Shown one piece after another: positions 33,268 to 41,958 of a stretch of DNA of 46,012 bases (the first letter of the stretch is position 1; each line of letters opens with the position of its first letter). Source of the DNA: Spiro-02 sp964465155 (GTDB lineage Bacteria > Spirochaetota > Spirochaetia > Sphaerochaetales > Sphaerochaetaceae). Position numbers and translations under genes: made by a program. The stretch is from the NCBI GenBank assembly GCA_964465155.1, contig CAYXIH010000012.1:1-46012 (forward strand), written 5' to 3'. The notes beneath the pieces are model-generated. The model saw only the letters and a list, made by a program, of their open reading frames with translations. It did no database searches and was not told the DNA's origin.

Positions 33268-34874
33268 GACTGCACCACCGGCGACACACCGTCAGCCAAC
33301 AGCTTGTATTCGATGCTGTCGCTCAGTGCGATCCAGCTTGCCTCGATGATGTCCTTGCTCACTCCCACCGTCGACCAGGAGCGGACGCCGTCGGTCGATT
33401 CGATGAGGACGCGCACCTGTGATGCTGTTGCGCTGCGCGAGTCGAGGACACGTACCTTGAAGTCGGTCAGGTGCACCTGCTTCAGAGATGGATAGAATGT
33501 CTCCAACACCTTTCTCAGCGCCACGTCCAGTGCATTGACCGGACCTGCTCCCTCTGCGGCGGTGATCGCGCTCTGCCCGTCGACGAGGACCTTCACCACC
33601 GCGGTATGGGTCTCCTCGCTGTTGGTTGTCAAAGGATGCATGCACATCGTCTGGTAGTGGACCAGGTCAAAGTAGGACCTCCACTGCCCCAGGTGCTTGC
33701 GGATGACCAGCTCGAAGGAGCTCTCAGCCCCTTCGTACTGGTAGCCTTGGGCTTCCCGCTCCTTGAGGACCTCAAGAAGTTGTGCGGTCAGCGGATCATC
33801 CTTGCCAATCTGGGGAGCCACGCTTTGGATCCGCTGCAGCAGCAGTGCACGTCCGGCCACTTCACTGAGCAGCACCCTCCGCTCGTTTCCTACGCTCTGG
33901 GGCTCAACATGTTCAAATGAGTGCGGGTTCTTGGCTACCCCATCGATATGCATCCCACCTTTGTGGCAGAAGGCACTGCGGCCGATATATGGTTCATTGC
34001 TTGCAATGCGCACGTTTGCGATCTCGGCGACGCTGCGGCAGATACGGACCAGGGAGGACAATGAGCCGTTGGCAAGGGCTTGGATATCCATCTTCAGCTC
34101 CAAGTCAGCTGCGATGGTCGCAAGGCACGCATTGCCACAGCGCTCGCCAAATCCAAGCAACGTGCCCTGCACGTGGGAGGCTCCTGCACGGACAGCCTCC
34201 AGGGAGGAGGCCACGGCACATCCACCATCGTTGTGGGCATGGACACCGATTTCTATCTTGCGGCCCGTTCCACGGGAGGCAAACTCCCTGAAGACGTCCG
34301 CGGTTGCCTCATGAACGACATGCGGCAGTGCACCGCCACGTGTCTCGCAGAGCACCAAGGTGGAGGCACCCGCCTCATAGGCGGCATGTAGTGTCTGCAT
34401 GGCATAGGAACGGTCGCTCTGCCACCCATCGAAGAAATGCTCCGCATCGAAGATGACCTCTTTCCCTGCAGCCACGAGGTACGAGATGGTGTCGCTGATC
34501 ATCTGCAGGTTCTCCTCGTAGGAGGTACGCAGGATCTCGGCAACCTGGAATCCCCAGCTCTTGCCAAAGACGGCGACTGCCGGCGTATGTGCCTCCAGCA
34601 GGCTTTGGATGTTCGCATCATCCTCACAGGAGATACCCCTGCGGCGGGTTGCACCAAAGGCTACCAACGTGCTGTTGTGCAGCTGCAGGTCGGCGACCTG
34701 ACGGAAGAACTCAAGGTCCTTGGGATTGGATCCTGGGTTTCCCGCCTCGACATAGCTGACTCCCAGCTCGTCCAGCAGCGTGACGATCTTCAGCTTGTCC
34801 TGCACGGAGAAGCTGATACCCTCAGCTTGCGAGCCATCGCGGAGGGTGGAGTCAAACAGCCGGACCCTACGCAT
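33264..34874 (-). CDS. cimA: Citramalate synthase
   Basis: A 536-residue LeuA-like enzyme. It condenses pyruvate and acetyl-CoA to (R)-citramalate, the entry of the threonine-independent isoleucine route. The start FDSTLRDGSQAEGISFSV is characteristic of CimA rather than LeuA; metal ligands are in GVHAHNDGG, and GFGERCGNACL follows. A C-terminal LeuA-type regulatory domain (about 400-530) should bind isoleucine. ATG 34874 overlaps the end of leuA by eight bases; the longer frame to 34952 is overlap. No strong ribosome site, so translation is probably coupled. Confidence 0.92.
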   Translation of the reverse strand: MRRVRLFDSTLRDGSQAEGISFSVQDKLKIVTLLDELGVSYVEAGNPGSNPKDLEFFRQVADLQLHNSTLVAFGATRRRGISCEDDANIQSLLEAHTPAVAVFGKSWGFQVAEILRTSYEENLQMISDTISYLVAAGKEVIFDAEHFFDGWQSDRSYAMQTLHAAYEAGASTLVLCETRGGALPHVVHEATADVFREFASRGTGRKIEIGVHAHNDGGCAVASSLEAVRAGASHVQGTLLGFGERCGNACLATIAADLELKMDIQALANGSLSSLVRICRSVAEIANVRIASNEPYIGRSAFCHKGGMHIDGVAKNPHSFEHVEPQSVGNERRVLLSEVAGRALLLQRIQSVAPQIGKDDPLTAQLLEVLKEREAQGYQYEGAESSFELVIRKHLGQWRSYFDLVHYQTMCMHPLTTNSEETHTAVVKVLVDGQSAITAAEGAGPVNALDVALRKVLETFYPSLKQVHLTDFKVRVLDSRSATASQVRVLIESTDGVRSWSTVGVSKDIIEASWIALSDSIEYKLLADGVSPVVQS

Positions 34875-36486
34875 TGGGCTGCCCGTTGGTCTTGTCGCTA
34901 TGGCCGATGAGCATGTCGTTGTCCTCGGCCATTGCAGCTGCGCTCGTACCACGGCCAGCGGCGGCGACGTTGGAGTCGAGCATCCGGTTCACTGCAGCCA
35001 GGCAGGAGAGGATGCTTGCCTCGATGACGTCGGTACTCACCCCACGGCCACGGTAGAACCCATGCCCGTCGGAGATCTTCACCAGGACTTCACCCAATGC
35101 ATCCCGGTGCTCGGTAACAGCCTGCAGCTGATAGTCCTCCAGGCTGAACGGATGCTTGATGATCTTCTCCACGGCGCGGACTGCAGAGTAGACGGGACCG
35201 GTTCCGGAGGCTACCTCCTGGTACTTCTTGTCGCCCTTTCGCAATGTCACGCATGCCGTTGCAGTCATCCTATTGCCACTGTTTACCACGAAGCTGTCCA
35301 ATACCCACGTCTCGGGGGAAGACTCGGCAAATGCCCCGCTCTCGACCAATGCTACCAAGTCACGGTCGGTGACAGTCTTCTTGCGGTCGGCAACATTCTT
35401 GAACTGGGCAAAGAGCTTTGTTGCCTGGTCGGCATCCAGTTCATAGCCAAGCTCGGCCATCCGTTTCTCAAATGCATGCTGGCCAGAATGCTTTCCCAAT
35501 ACCAGGGAGGTCTTCTTCAGGCCTACCGATTCCGGGGTCATGATCTCATAGGTCTGTGCGTTTGCCATCATCCCATGCTGGTGGATGCCAGATTCATGGG
35601 CAAAGGCATTTGCGCCCACGATTGCCTTGTTGGGGGCAATCTTCACACCGGTGATCGAAGCAAGCAGCCGGGCCGTCTTGTAGATCTCCTCGGTGTTGAT
35701 GTTGTAATGGAACGGATAGATGTCCGGCCGGGTGCGGATGGTCATCACCAGCTCCTCGATCGAGGCATTTCCTGCCCGCTCTCCGATACCGTTGATCGTC
35801 CCCTCCACTTGGCGTGCTCCTGCGGCAAGCCCTGCAAGGCTGTTCGCCACGGCAAGACCCAGGTCGTTGTGGCAGTGGACCGATATAATCGCCTTGTCGA
35901 TGTTCGGCACGCGGTTCACCACCTGGCCAATCATATTGCCAAACTCCAATGGTGTGGCATATCCGACAGTGTCGGGGAGGTTCACCACCGTTGCCCCTGC
36001 ATCGATGACAGCCTCCACGACCTTGCACAGGTAGTCGATGTCCGAACGGAACGCATCCTCTGCGCTGAACTCGATCTCAGGGCACATGTTGCGTGCATAG
36101 CGCACCATCCGCACAGCCTTCTCAAGAGCCGCCTCGCGGCTCATCTTCAGCTTATACTCCAGATGGAGGTCGCTGGTTGCCAGGAAGGTGTGGATCCTGG
36201 GATGCTTGGCGTCACGGACAGCCGCCCATGCCGCGTCGATATCCTTCTCAAGGGCACGAGATAGGCTTGCGACGGTCACGTCCGAGACGGCGCGCGATAT
36301 GGCTTGCACCGACTCAAAGTCCCCGGGGGAGGCGATGGCGAACCCAGCCTCGATGACATCGACCCCTAGGTTCTCAAGCTGGCGTGCCATCCTGACCTTC
36401 TCGTCAAGGTTCATGCTGTAGCCCGGAGCTTGCTCACCATCTCTGAGCGTCGTATCAAAAAAGAAGATGTCTGTCGTATTGGCCAT
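34867..36486 (-). CDS. leuA: 2-isopropylmalate synthase
   Basis: A 539-residue enzyme that condenses 2-oxoisovalerate with acetyl-CoA, the first leucine-specific step. FFFDTTLRDGEQAPG opens the TIM barrel; SVHCHNDLG holds the metal histidines; GIGERAGN and HESGIHQHG are typical. The C-terminal dimer domain (about 390-515) should give leucine feedback. A 20-residue Ala/Asn/Asp-rich tail follows. GGGGAG lies six bases before the ATG. Confidence 0.95.
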   Translation of the reverse strand: MANTTDIFFFDTTLRDGEQAPGYSMNLDEKVRMARQLENLGVDVIEAGFAIASPGDFESVQAISRAVSDVTVASLSRALEKDIDAAWAAVRDAKHPRIHTFLATSDLHLEYKLKMSREAALEKAVRMVRYARNMCPEIEFSAEDAFRSDIDYLCKVVEAVIDAGATVVNLPDTVGYATPLEFGNMIGQVVNRVPNIDKAIISVHCHNDLGLAVANSLAGLAAGARQVEGTINGIGERAGNASIEELVMTIRTRPDIYPFHYNINTEEIYKTARLLASITGVKIAPNKAIVGANAFAHESGIHQHGMMANAQTYEIMTPESVGLKKTSLVLGKHSGQHAFEKRMAELGYELDADQATKLFAQFKNVADRKKTVTDRDLVALVESGAFAESSPETWVLDSFVVNSGNRMTATACVTLRKGDKKYQEVASGTGPVYSAVRAVEKIIKHPFSLEDYQLQAVTEHRDALGEVLVKISDGHGFYRGRGVSTDVIEASILSCLAAVNRMLDSNVAAAGRGTSAAAMAEDNDMLIGHSDKTNGQPNA

Positions 36487-36512
36487 ATCGGTCTCCCCAT
36501 GGAGGAATCATT

Positions 36513-36570
36513 GCCACCGGCATGCGTCGGTGGCGCAAACTTGCAAGTCAGGAGGGGATTTCCCCTCCTG
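36513..36570 (-). promoter_or_regulatory. Two hairpins between ilvC and leuA
   Basis: Just after the ilvC stop is a 10-bp stem (36549-36558 with 36561-36570) with a two-base loop as drawn. A 7-bp stem follows (36513-36519 with 36528-36534). Neither has a T run. They may stabilise ilvN-ilvC mRNA or reduce read-through into leuA. Confidence 0.5.
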
Positions 36571-36579
36571 TCGTCATAC

Positions 36580-37572
36580 TTATTTCTTCAGCCAGCTCAT
36601 CAGGGAGCGCAGGCGCTTGCCGGTGCTTTCCAACAGGCTCTCTGCCTCGATTCTCTTGCGGGCGTTGAAATATGGGCGCTTCACTTGGTTCTCAAGCAAC
36701 CAGTTGCGGGCGAACGTACCATCCTGGATGTCGGACAGCACGCCCTGCATGGCCTTCTTGGTATCTTCGGTGATGATCTTTCCACCGGTGATGTAGTCGC
36801 CGTACTCGGCGGTATCGCTGATGGAGTAGCGCATGTACGAAAGGCCACCTTGGTTGATCAGGTCAACAATCAGCTTCATCTCGTGGCAGCATTCGAAGTA
36901 TGCCATCTCAGGCTGATAGCCAGCTGCAACGAGGGTATCGAAACCAGCCTTGATCAGGGCGGAGACACCACCGCAGAGGACAGCCTGTTCACCGAACAAG
37001 TCGGTCTCGGTCTCTTCCTTGAAGGAAGTCTCGAAGATACCTGCACGGCCAGCACCAATTCCCTTTGCATAGGCAAGGGCAATCTGCTCGCTGTCGCCAG
37101 AGGGATCTTGGTGGATGGCGATCAACGAAGGAACACCTTTTCCTTCCTGGTACTGGCTGCGGACTGTATGGCCGGGACCCTTGGGTGCGATCATGATGAC
37201 GTTCACATCAGCTGGTGGGGTGATCTGCCCGTAGTGGATATTGAAACCATGTGCAAAAGCCAGGTACTTGCCGGCGGTAAGGCCCGGTTCAATGCTTTCT
37301 GCATACAGCTTGGCCTGCTTCTCGTCGTTGACCAGCATCATGATGACATCGGCTTCCTTGGCGGCGTCAGCTGCGGTCATGACGCGCAGTCCAGCTTCCT
37401 CTGCCTTCTGCCAGCTCTTGCTCCCCTTGTACAGTCCAACGATTACATCGACGCCGCTCTCATGCAGGTTCAGTGCGTGCGCATGGCCTTGGCTACCATA
37501 TCCGATGATCGCCACTTTCTTCCCTTCCAGCTTGGAGAGATCGGCATCCTGGTCATAATACATCTTACTCAT
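36580..37572 (-). CDS. ilvC: Ketol-acid reductoisomerase (class I)
   Basis: A 330-residue enzyme converting acetolactate or acetohydroxybutyrate to the dihydroxy acid with NAD(P)H and Mg2+. The Rossmann motif GYGSQGHAHALNL is near residue 24; the short length marks class I. ATG 37572 is chosen because GGAGG lies seven bases upstream; ATG 37578 would touch the ribosome site. Confidence 0.95.
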   Translation of the reverse strand: MSKMYYDQDADLSKLEGKKVAIIGYGSQGHAHALNLHESGVDVIVGLYKGSKSWQKAEEAGLRVMTAADAAKEADVIMMLVNDEKQAKLYAESIEPGLTAGKYLAFAHGFNIHYGQITPPADVNVIMIAPKGPGHTVRSQYQEGKGVPSLIAIHQDPSGDSEQIALAYAKGIGAGRAGIFETSFKEETETDLFGEQAVLCGGVSALIKAGFDTLVAAGYQPEMAYFECCHEMKLIVDLINQGGLSYMRYSISDTAEYGDYITGGKIITEDTKKAMQGVLSDIQDGTFARNWLLENQVKRPYFNARKRIEAESLLESTGKRLRSLMSWLKK

Positions 37573-37641
37573 CTTCATACCTCCGGCCCGCAGGCCTGTT
37601 GTGATTATATGTCGGAGGCGTCGCAAGGCGCCTGTTCATCC

Positions 37642-38172
37642 TCAGTTTTCGGCGGCTTCGTCGTCGAACTGCACATCATCCAAGGAGCGGCTACCGCGCT
37701 CCAGCGCGGTAATGCCGGTCCGTACCAGCTCCGAGATCCCATAGGGGGCCATCAGCACCAGGAACGAGGCAATCTTGTCCAAGCTTCCCGTCAGCTGCAG
37801 CGACATGGTCGTAGGAGTTACATCCAATACCTTTGCCTTGAAGATCTCGGCAAGCTCGATCACGGGAGTCCTAGTCTGCTCATCGGCAAATACCTTGACC
37901 AGCACCAGCTCTTGCTGGATTGACCCATGGCGCGTCATCTCAAACACCTTGATCACGTCAACCAGCTTCTGCACCTGCTTCTTGATCTGCTCCACCACCG
38001 CCCGGTCACCAGTGACCACGATCGTGATGCGGCTGATCGCAGGGTCCTGGGTCACGCCTACCGACAGGCTGTCGATGTTGTAGCCGCGGCGGCTGAACAA
38101 CCCGACGACCCGCATGAGGACACCGGAGTGGTTGTTGACCAGGATTGCCAGGGTATATTGTTTTTCTGCCAT
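37642..38172 (-). CDS. ilvN: Acetolactate synthase, small (regulatory) subunit
   Basis: A 176-residue regulatory subunit: ACT domain at residues 5-80 (AILVNNHSGVLMRVVGLFSRRGYNI) and a C-terminal dimer domain with EIFKAKVLDV and MAPYGISELVRTGI. It activates IlvB and gives valine feedback. ATG 38172 has GGAGG eight bases upstream. First structural gene of the operon, directly after the leader; an AT-TCCG/CGGAAT hairpin (38201-38219) precedes it. Confidence 0.94.
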   Translation of the reverse strand: MAEKQYTLAILVNNHSGVLMRVVGLFSRRGYNIDSLSVGVTQDPAISRITIVVTGDRAVVEQIKKQVQKLVDVIKVFEMTRHGSIQQELVLVKVFADEQTRTPVIELAEIFKAKVLDVTPTTMSLQLTGSLDKIASFLVLMAPYGISELVRTGITALERGSRSLDDVQFDDEAAEN

Positions 38173-38226
38173 GTACAGGACCTCCATTTGGTTCTTGTCG
38201 ATTCCGCTTTCATCGGAATACATATT

Positions 38227-38289
38227 GCGGCTTCAATACGCCGAATATCCCGGGAAGGGTCTTCCACGGGATACTTTGGCACCAGCCGC
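38227..38289 (-). promoter_or_regulatory. Attenuator-like RNA structure after the leader peptide
   Basis: Read on the minus strand, GCGGCT starts seven bases past the leader stop codon (38284-38289) and pairs with AGCCGC (38227-38232). Inside it, TATCCCG-T-GGAAG (38273-38262 direction) pairs with CTTCC-CGGGATA to give a 12-bp stem with one bulged base and a three-base loop (38246-38273). A ribosome stalled in the Leu/Val/Ile codons would cover or reach the first arm. No U run follows, so the outcome could be Rho-dependent or translational; that part is open. Confidence 0.6.
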
Positions 38290-38295
38290 GGAAAA

Positions 38296-38499
38296 TTATA
38301 GAATAATGCTAATAAGAAGGAGTACTACGGGGAGTACCAAGAGGAGAAGAGTGGATGAAAGGGTAATAAGGAGGGAGTCGGAGGGGGTGCCCATGGTGAG
38401 GCGACAGAAGGTGCCCATTGCACGGCTCTTGCGAGCGTTGCTGTTGTTGTTCTTCGAGGTAGGATATCCGTTGCCGGATCCCTGTTCATAAGCTTTCAC
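38296..38499 (-). CDS. Branched-chain amino acid leader peptide
   Basis: A 67-codon open frame before ilvN. The GTG start has AGGAG six bases upstream (complement of 38506-38510). The last 25 residues hold 12 Leu, 4 Ile and 3 Val, including TLLLLVLP and VVLLLISIIL, and end directly before the stop. Such runs are the hallmark of leaders that sense Leu-, Ile- and Val-tRNA charging (compare ilvL, leuL). The first part is ordinary, with an NNNSN run. It is longer than the 15-35 residues usual for leaders; internal ATGs at 38418 and 38394 would give 40 or 32 residues but have no good ribosome site. Confidence 0.82.
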   Translation of the reverse strand: MKAYEQGSGNGYPTSKNNNSNARKSRAMGTFCRLTMGTPSDSLLITLSSTLLLLVLPVVLLLISIIL

Positions 38500-38539
38500 G
38501 ACGTACTCCTCGGGCCGGAAGAACCGGCTGTTGTTGTTC

Positions 38540-38569
38540 TTTGTACCGAAAGGAGGGAGCGTTTGTCAA
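38540..38569 (-). promoter_or_regulatory. Promoter of the branched-chain amino acid operon
   Basis: On the minus strand TTGACA (38564-38569), 18 bases, TACAAA (38540-38545). RNA would begin near 38533, at once forming a small hairpin GCCGG-TTCTT-CCGGC (38514-38528) and then the leader ribosome site. Confidence 0.6.
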
Positions 38570-38658
38570 CCCCTGCCACCGAATATGCGTGTTTTTGTAT
38601 TTATATTCAAATCATATGCAGTACGTACAAATTGAACTGCCAGTAGCTACGGATTTCC

Positions 38659-38687
38659 TTGCAACGCAAGCCCCTTGCATGTAGTAT
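38659..38687 (+). promoter_or_regulatory. Possible promoter for the YesMN-type pair, near-leaderless
   Basis: TTGCAA (38659-38664), 17 bases, TAGTAT (38682-38687). The ATG at 38694 is six bases past the -10, where RNA should begin. Boxes are moderate. Confidence 0.45.
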
Positions 38688-38693
38688 TGCTCC

Positions 38694-40493
38694 ATGGACA
38701 CGAGAGCGGGAGACATACAAGGAAACAAGGAACGGCAGGTACACCGTTTTTCTCTTTTTTCCCGGCTGCTGCTCTACTTCATCCTCATCATGATGGTCCC
38801 GATAGTCCTCATCTCAATTTACTATGCGGCCATCGGCAACCGGACTATGACCGAGGCACTGAAGATACAATCCACTGCAGGGATGGACAGACTCACCGAA
38901 CGGTATGCCGAGGTCATCGACACATTCCGCCACAAGGCCTATGTGCTCTCCAACGACAGCTTGATCATCTCCCTGCTCTCGGATGACAACCGCACCGAGG
39001 GGGAAACATCGGCCAAGTCCATGCAGGTCTATGAGACACTCTTTGACCTGATGCGGGGCTCACAGTCGGCTGCCTCAGCCGTAATCGTCAGCAACAGCGG
39101 CAACGTCCGCTACTCCACCCATGCATTCCCTGCGCTGTACGACCGCCGCTACAACAACCATGACGGAACCAACCCGTTCCTTGCCCTGGAGCGACGTGGG
39201 TTGGACAAGTCCACCTACATGACCATAGCCAACCGGTACATCAATGAGTCCAACGCCCAAATTGGGCTCAACATCCAGCGGCAGGTCTACGACACCTTGG
39301 GCCAACCCATAGGGTTTGCAGTGGTGGACGTGTTCACCGAGACCCTCTATGACCTCAACAACGAAGCCCTGTTCAAGGAGCTGGTGCTCATCGACATGAA
39401 CACCTTCTTGGCGGCCTCCCTCACCCACCCCGAGCAATTTGGGGACTTCTCGCTCTTTCCACCGCTGTCTGCCCTCCAGTCCCTGACGACAGGGGGAACC
39501 TATGTAGCTGACGACGGCTCGATCGTCTCCCTGTCGGTTATTCCCAACACTACCCTCCGCCTGGTGGGGATCGTTGATACCCATCCCTACCTACAGAACA
39601 TCCGACAGTTCTTCCTGGCCGTGGTATTGGTATTTGCAATTGGCCTGGTCGTGGCTGGCATCCTCGCCTATTTCTTCTCCCGCTCCATTGCAAGGCCGGT
39701 CGACCAACTGGTCAAGTCCATGAAGATCGTGGAGACCGGTTTCCTTGATGTACAGGTGCATGAGTCCAAGATATTGGAGTTCGCCCAGCTGGATGAGTCG
39801 TTCAACAAGATGGTGCAGCAGATTACGTTCCTGCTGCAGCTGACCCAGGAAGAGGAGGAGAAGCTGCGGGAGGCAGAGCGCAAGGCACTCGAGTCCCAGA
39901 TGAATCCCCACTTCCTGTACAATACGCTCAACACGATCAAGGCCCTTGCAAAACTCCATGGCGAGTCTGACATCCTGACGATCACGACGAAACTGGGGAA
40001 ATTGCTACGCGACAGCGTGGACAACCGGGAAAGCGAGGCTACCTTGGAGGAGTCCTTTGCACTGGTCGACAGCTACCTGACCATCCAACAGATCCGCTTT
40101 GGGGAGAAACTGCACGTCACCATGGACATCTCCCCGGAAGTCCTGCAGGTCAAGGCACCCAAGCTGCTGGTGCAGCCGTTGGTGGAGAATGCGATCATCC
40201 ATGGCCTCGAGCCAAAGGTGGGAGAGTGGAACCTCACCATCCGTGCAATGCTCAGGGACGGGATGGTCCGGATCGTCATCAGCGACAATGGCGTGGGGTT
40301 CCCACCCGATGCCATACCACAAGACCTCAACGAACTGGCAGACAGCACCCACGTGGGCGTATATAATGTGTACCGGAGGATCAAGCTCAAATATGGAGAG
40401 CAGGGATCACTGCGGCTACGCTCGGTGCAGGGAATGGGGAGCATTGCAATCCTCACCTTCCCTGCCATGATGCAAAAGGGAGAGAGAGAATGA
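38694..40493 (+). CDS. YesM/LytS-type sensor histidine kinase
   Basis: A 599-residue membrane kinase. Helix 1 at about 23-45, a large extracytoplasmic Cache-like sensor (about 46-305), helix 2 near 308-330, HAMP (to about 380), then the short His_kinase domain with QMNPHFLYNTLNTIK (His406) and an HATPase with GVGF and MGS near the end. Such kinases usually sense sugars and control nearby CUT1 importers. No Shine-Dalgarno before the ATG. The stop overlaps the regulator start (ATGA, 40490-40493). Confidence 0.92.
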   Translation: MDTRAGDIQGNKERQVHRFSLFSRLLLYFILIMMVPIVLISIYYAAIGNRTMTEALKIQSTAGMDRLTERYAEVIDTFRHKAYVLSNDSLIISLLSDDNRTEGETSAKSMQVYETLFDLMRGSQSAASAVIVSNSGNVRYSTHAFPALYDRRYNNHDGTNPFLALERRGLDKSTYMTIANRYINESNAQIGLNIQRQVYDTLGQPIGFAVVDVFTETLYDLNNEALFKELVLIDMNTFLAASLTHPEQFGDFSLFPPLSALQSLTTGGTYVADDGSIVSLSVIPNTTLRLVGIVDTHPYLQNIRQFFLAVVLVFAIGLVVAGILAYFFSRSIARPVDQLVKSMKIVETGFLDVQVHESKILEFAQLDESFNKMVQQITFLLQLTQEEEEKLREAERKALESQMNPHFLYNTLNTIKALAKLHGESDILTITTKLGKLLRDSVDNRESEATLEESFALVDSYLTIQQIRFGEKLHVTMDISPEVLQVKAPKLLVQPLVENAIIHGLEPKVGEWNLTIRAMLRDGMVRIVISDNGVGFPPDAIPQDLNELADSTHVGVYNVYRRIKLKYGEQGSLRLRSVQGMGSIAILTFPAMMQKGERE

Positions 40494-41254
40494 GCTACAC
40501 CGTCGTACTGGTGGAGGATGAGCGCCTGATGCGCAGCGAACTGGAGATGACTACACCTTGGGAAGCATTGGGACTTGAGCTCATTGGATCAGCGGAGGAT
40601 GGCATCCAAGGCGAGGAGATGATCAAGACACTGGAGCCTGACATCGTGCTGACCGACATCCGGCTTCCCGGACAGGATGGCCTGACCATGCTCTCGCACT
40701 GCCCTGTGACCCATGCCGTGATCCTCAGCGGGCACAGCGACTTCCAATACATGAAAATGGCGATCCGCCTGGGGGTATTCGACTATATCCTCAAGCCCAT
40801 CGACGACGATGAGCTGCAGGCTTCGCTGCACCAGCTGGTGGCGAAGATCCAGGAGGAAGACCAGGAGATGGCGGCGCTGCGCAAGGCCCGCAAGGAGGCC
40901 AGCGGCCTCATCCCCCTGCCAAAGAACACCGGCAACCATGTCATCGACGGTACGATAGATTTTGTCAGCGAGAGTTTCTGCAAGCCAATTGGGCTGCAGG
41001 AGGCGGCTGCTTCCATGGACATCTCCGAGAGCCACCTCAGCAGGCTCTTCAAGGAAGTCACCGGCCTGAACTTCCTCCAATACCTCAATGCATGGAGGAT
41101 CAACAACGCGGTGCTGCAGCTCAAGGACCCCCGCAAGAACATCAGCGAGATCGCATTGGACTGCGGATTTCCCACACCCGGCTACTTCGCCAAGATCTTC
41201 AAGCGCTTCACTGGAGAGACTCCGTCACAGTTCAGGGACGGACAGCATGACTGA
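40490..41254 (+). CDS. YesN-type response regulator, AraC family
   Basis: A 254-residue regulator: receiver with Asp56 (VLTDIRLPGQDG) and KPID lysine, a linker of about 25 residues, then two AraC helix-turn-helix motifs (about 155-250) with ISESHLSRLFKEVTGLNF and ISEIALDCGFPTPGYFAKIF. It should bind near the promoter of the importer facing it (45219 upstream). The linker is shorter than in typical 500-residue YesN proteins. Confidence 0.92.
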   Translation: MSYTVVLVEDERLMRSELEMTTPWEALGLELIGSAEDGIQGEEMIKTLEPDIVLTDIRLPGQDGLTMLSHCPVTHAVILSGHSDFQYMKMAIRLGVFDYILKPIDDDELQASLHQLVAKIQEEDQEMAALRKARKEASGLIPLPKNTGNHVIDGTIDFVSESFCKPIGLQEAAASMDISESHLSRLFKEVTGLNFLQYLNAWRINNAVLQLKDPRKNISEIALDCGFPTPGYFAKIFKRFTGETPSQFRDGQHD

Positions 41255-41264
41255 CACACAAGCA

Positions 41265-41294
41265 GACAGGGCTCCCCGCTTGGGAAGCCCTGTC
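41265..41294. terminator. Hairpin between convergent genes
   Basis: GACAGGGCT (41265-41273) pairs with AGCCCTGTC (41286-41294), extended by CCC/GGG inside. It lies 10 bases after the regulator stop and 31 before the HAD gene end. No T run on either side; a bidirectional terminator is likely but weak. Confidence 0.55.
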
Positions 41295-41325
41295 GTGTGA
41301 TCCTTTGGAAATCTTGGAAACGGTC

Positions 41326-41958
41326 CTACTTCCAGACCTTTCCGAATACCGTTGCCAATTGCTCGTCTGCAGAGGGACTCCCCTCCTCAAGGCCATCCAC
41401 ATAATGGAGGCACGTGATGCCCATCTTGCCAGCAGCCTCGATATTCTCCAAGTAATCGTCGACGAAGAACGTGTCCGATGCAGGAAAGCCCTCTGAGTCG
41501 AGGATGTGCTGAAAGTACTGGGTCGCAGGCTTGCTCATCCCCAGCTCGTGGGAGGGATATGTTGCATCAAACAGCTTGTCAAAGCCGATGTCGCACAACA
41601 CGTCCCAGTGGGGTGCGAATGTATTCGAGCCACAGACGACCCGCTTGCCCCGCTTGCGAAGTTCCTTGATGACTGCCACCATTGGGGAATTGAGGATCGG
41701 CTTGAACCATTTTGCAAACGGTTCCCCTTCGATCTTCACCCCGAACTTCCGCTCGACATGGCGCCAGTACTGGGGTGTACTGATCGTCCCATCCATCAGA
41801 GGGAAGTCATATTGGCGGTAGTCAGCCAGGAAATCCTCCACGGGGAGTCCCACGTCCTGTGCAATCGGCAACAAGACGTGGATGTTCTTGACCACGACAT
41901 TTCCCATGTCGAAGATATACAATCCCTGGGAGTACCCATCAACCCTTTCTTGATTCAT
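41326..41958 (-). CDS. HAD-IA phosphatase, YihX-like
   Basis: A 210-residue HAD phosphatase. Motif I LYIFDMGNVVV gives Asp17; motif II CGSNT, motif III GMSKPA and motif IV FFVDDYLENIE follow. The layout matches E. coli YihX, an alpha-D-glucose-1-phosphate phosphatase (FDLGN motif), so a sugar-phosphate substrate is likely. ATG 41958 lies inside the 3' end of the permease gene (20-base overlap) with GGAGG 11 bases upstream, so it is the last gene of the importer operon. Confidence 0.85.
   Translation of the reverse strand: MNQERVDGYSQGLYIFDMGNVVVKNIHVLLPIAQDVGLPVEDFLADYRQYDFPLMDGTISTPQYWRHVERKFGVKIEGEPFAKWFKPILNSPMVAVIKELRKRGKRVVCGSNTFAPHWDVLCDIGFDKLFDATYPSHELGMSKPATQYFQHILDSEGFPASDTFFVDDYLENIEAAGKMGITCLHYVDGLEEGSPSADEQLATVFGKVWK

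Noticed and set aside
38173..38690. T-box riboswitch before the BCAA operon
   Set aside because: No T-box sequence (AGGGTGG-type) was found; the leader peptide explains the region better.
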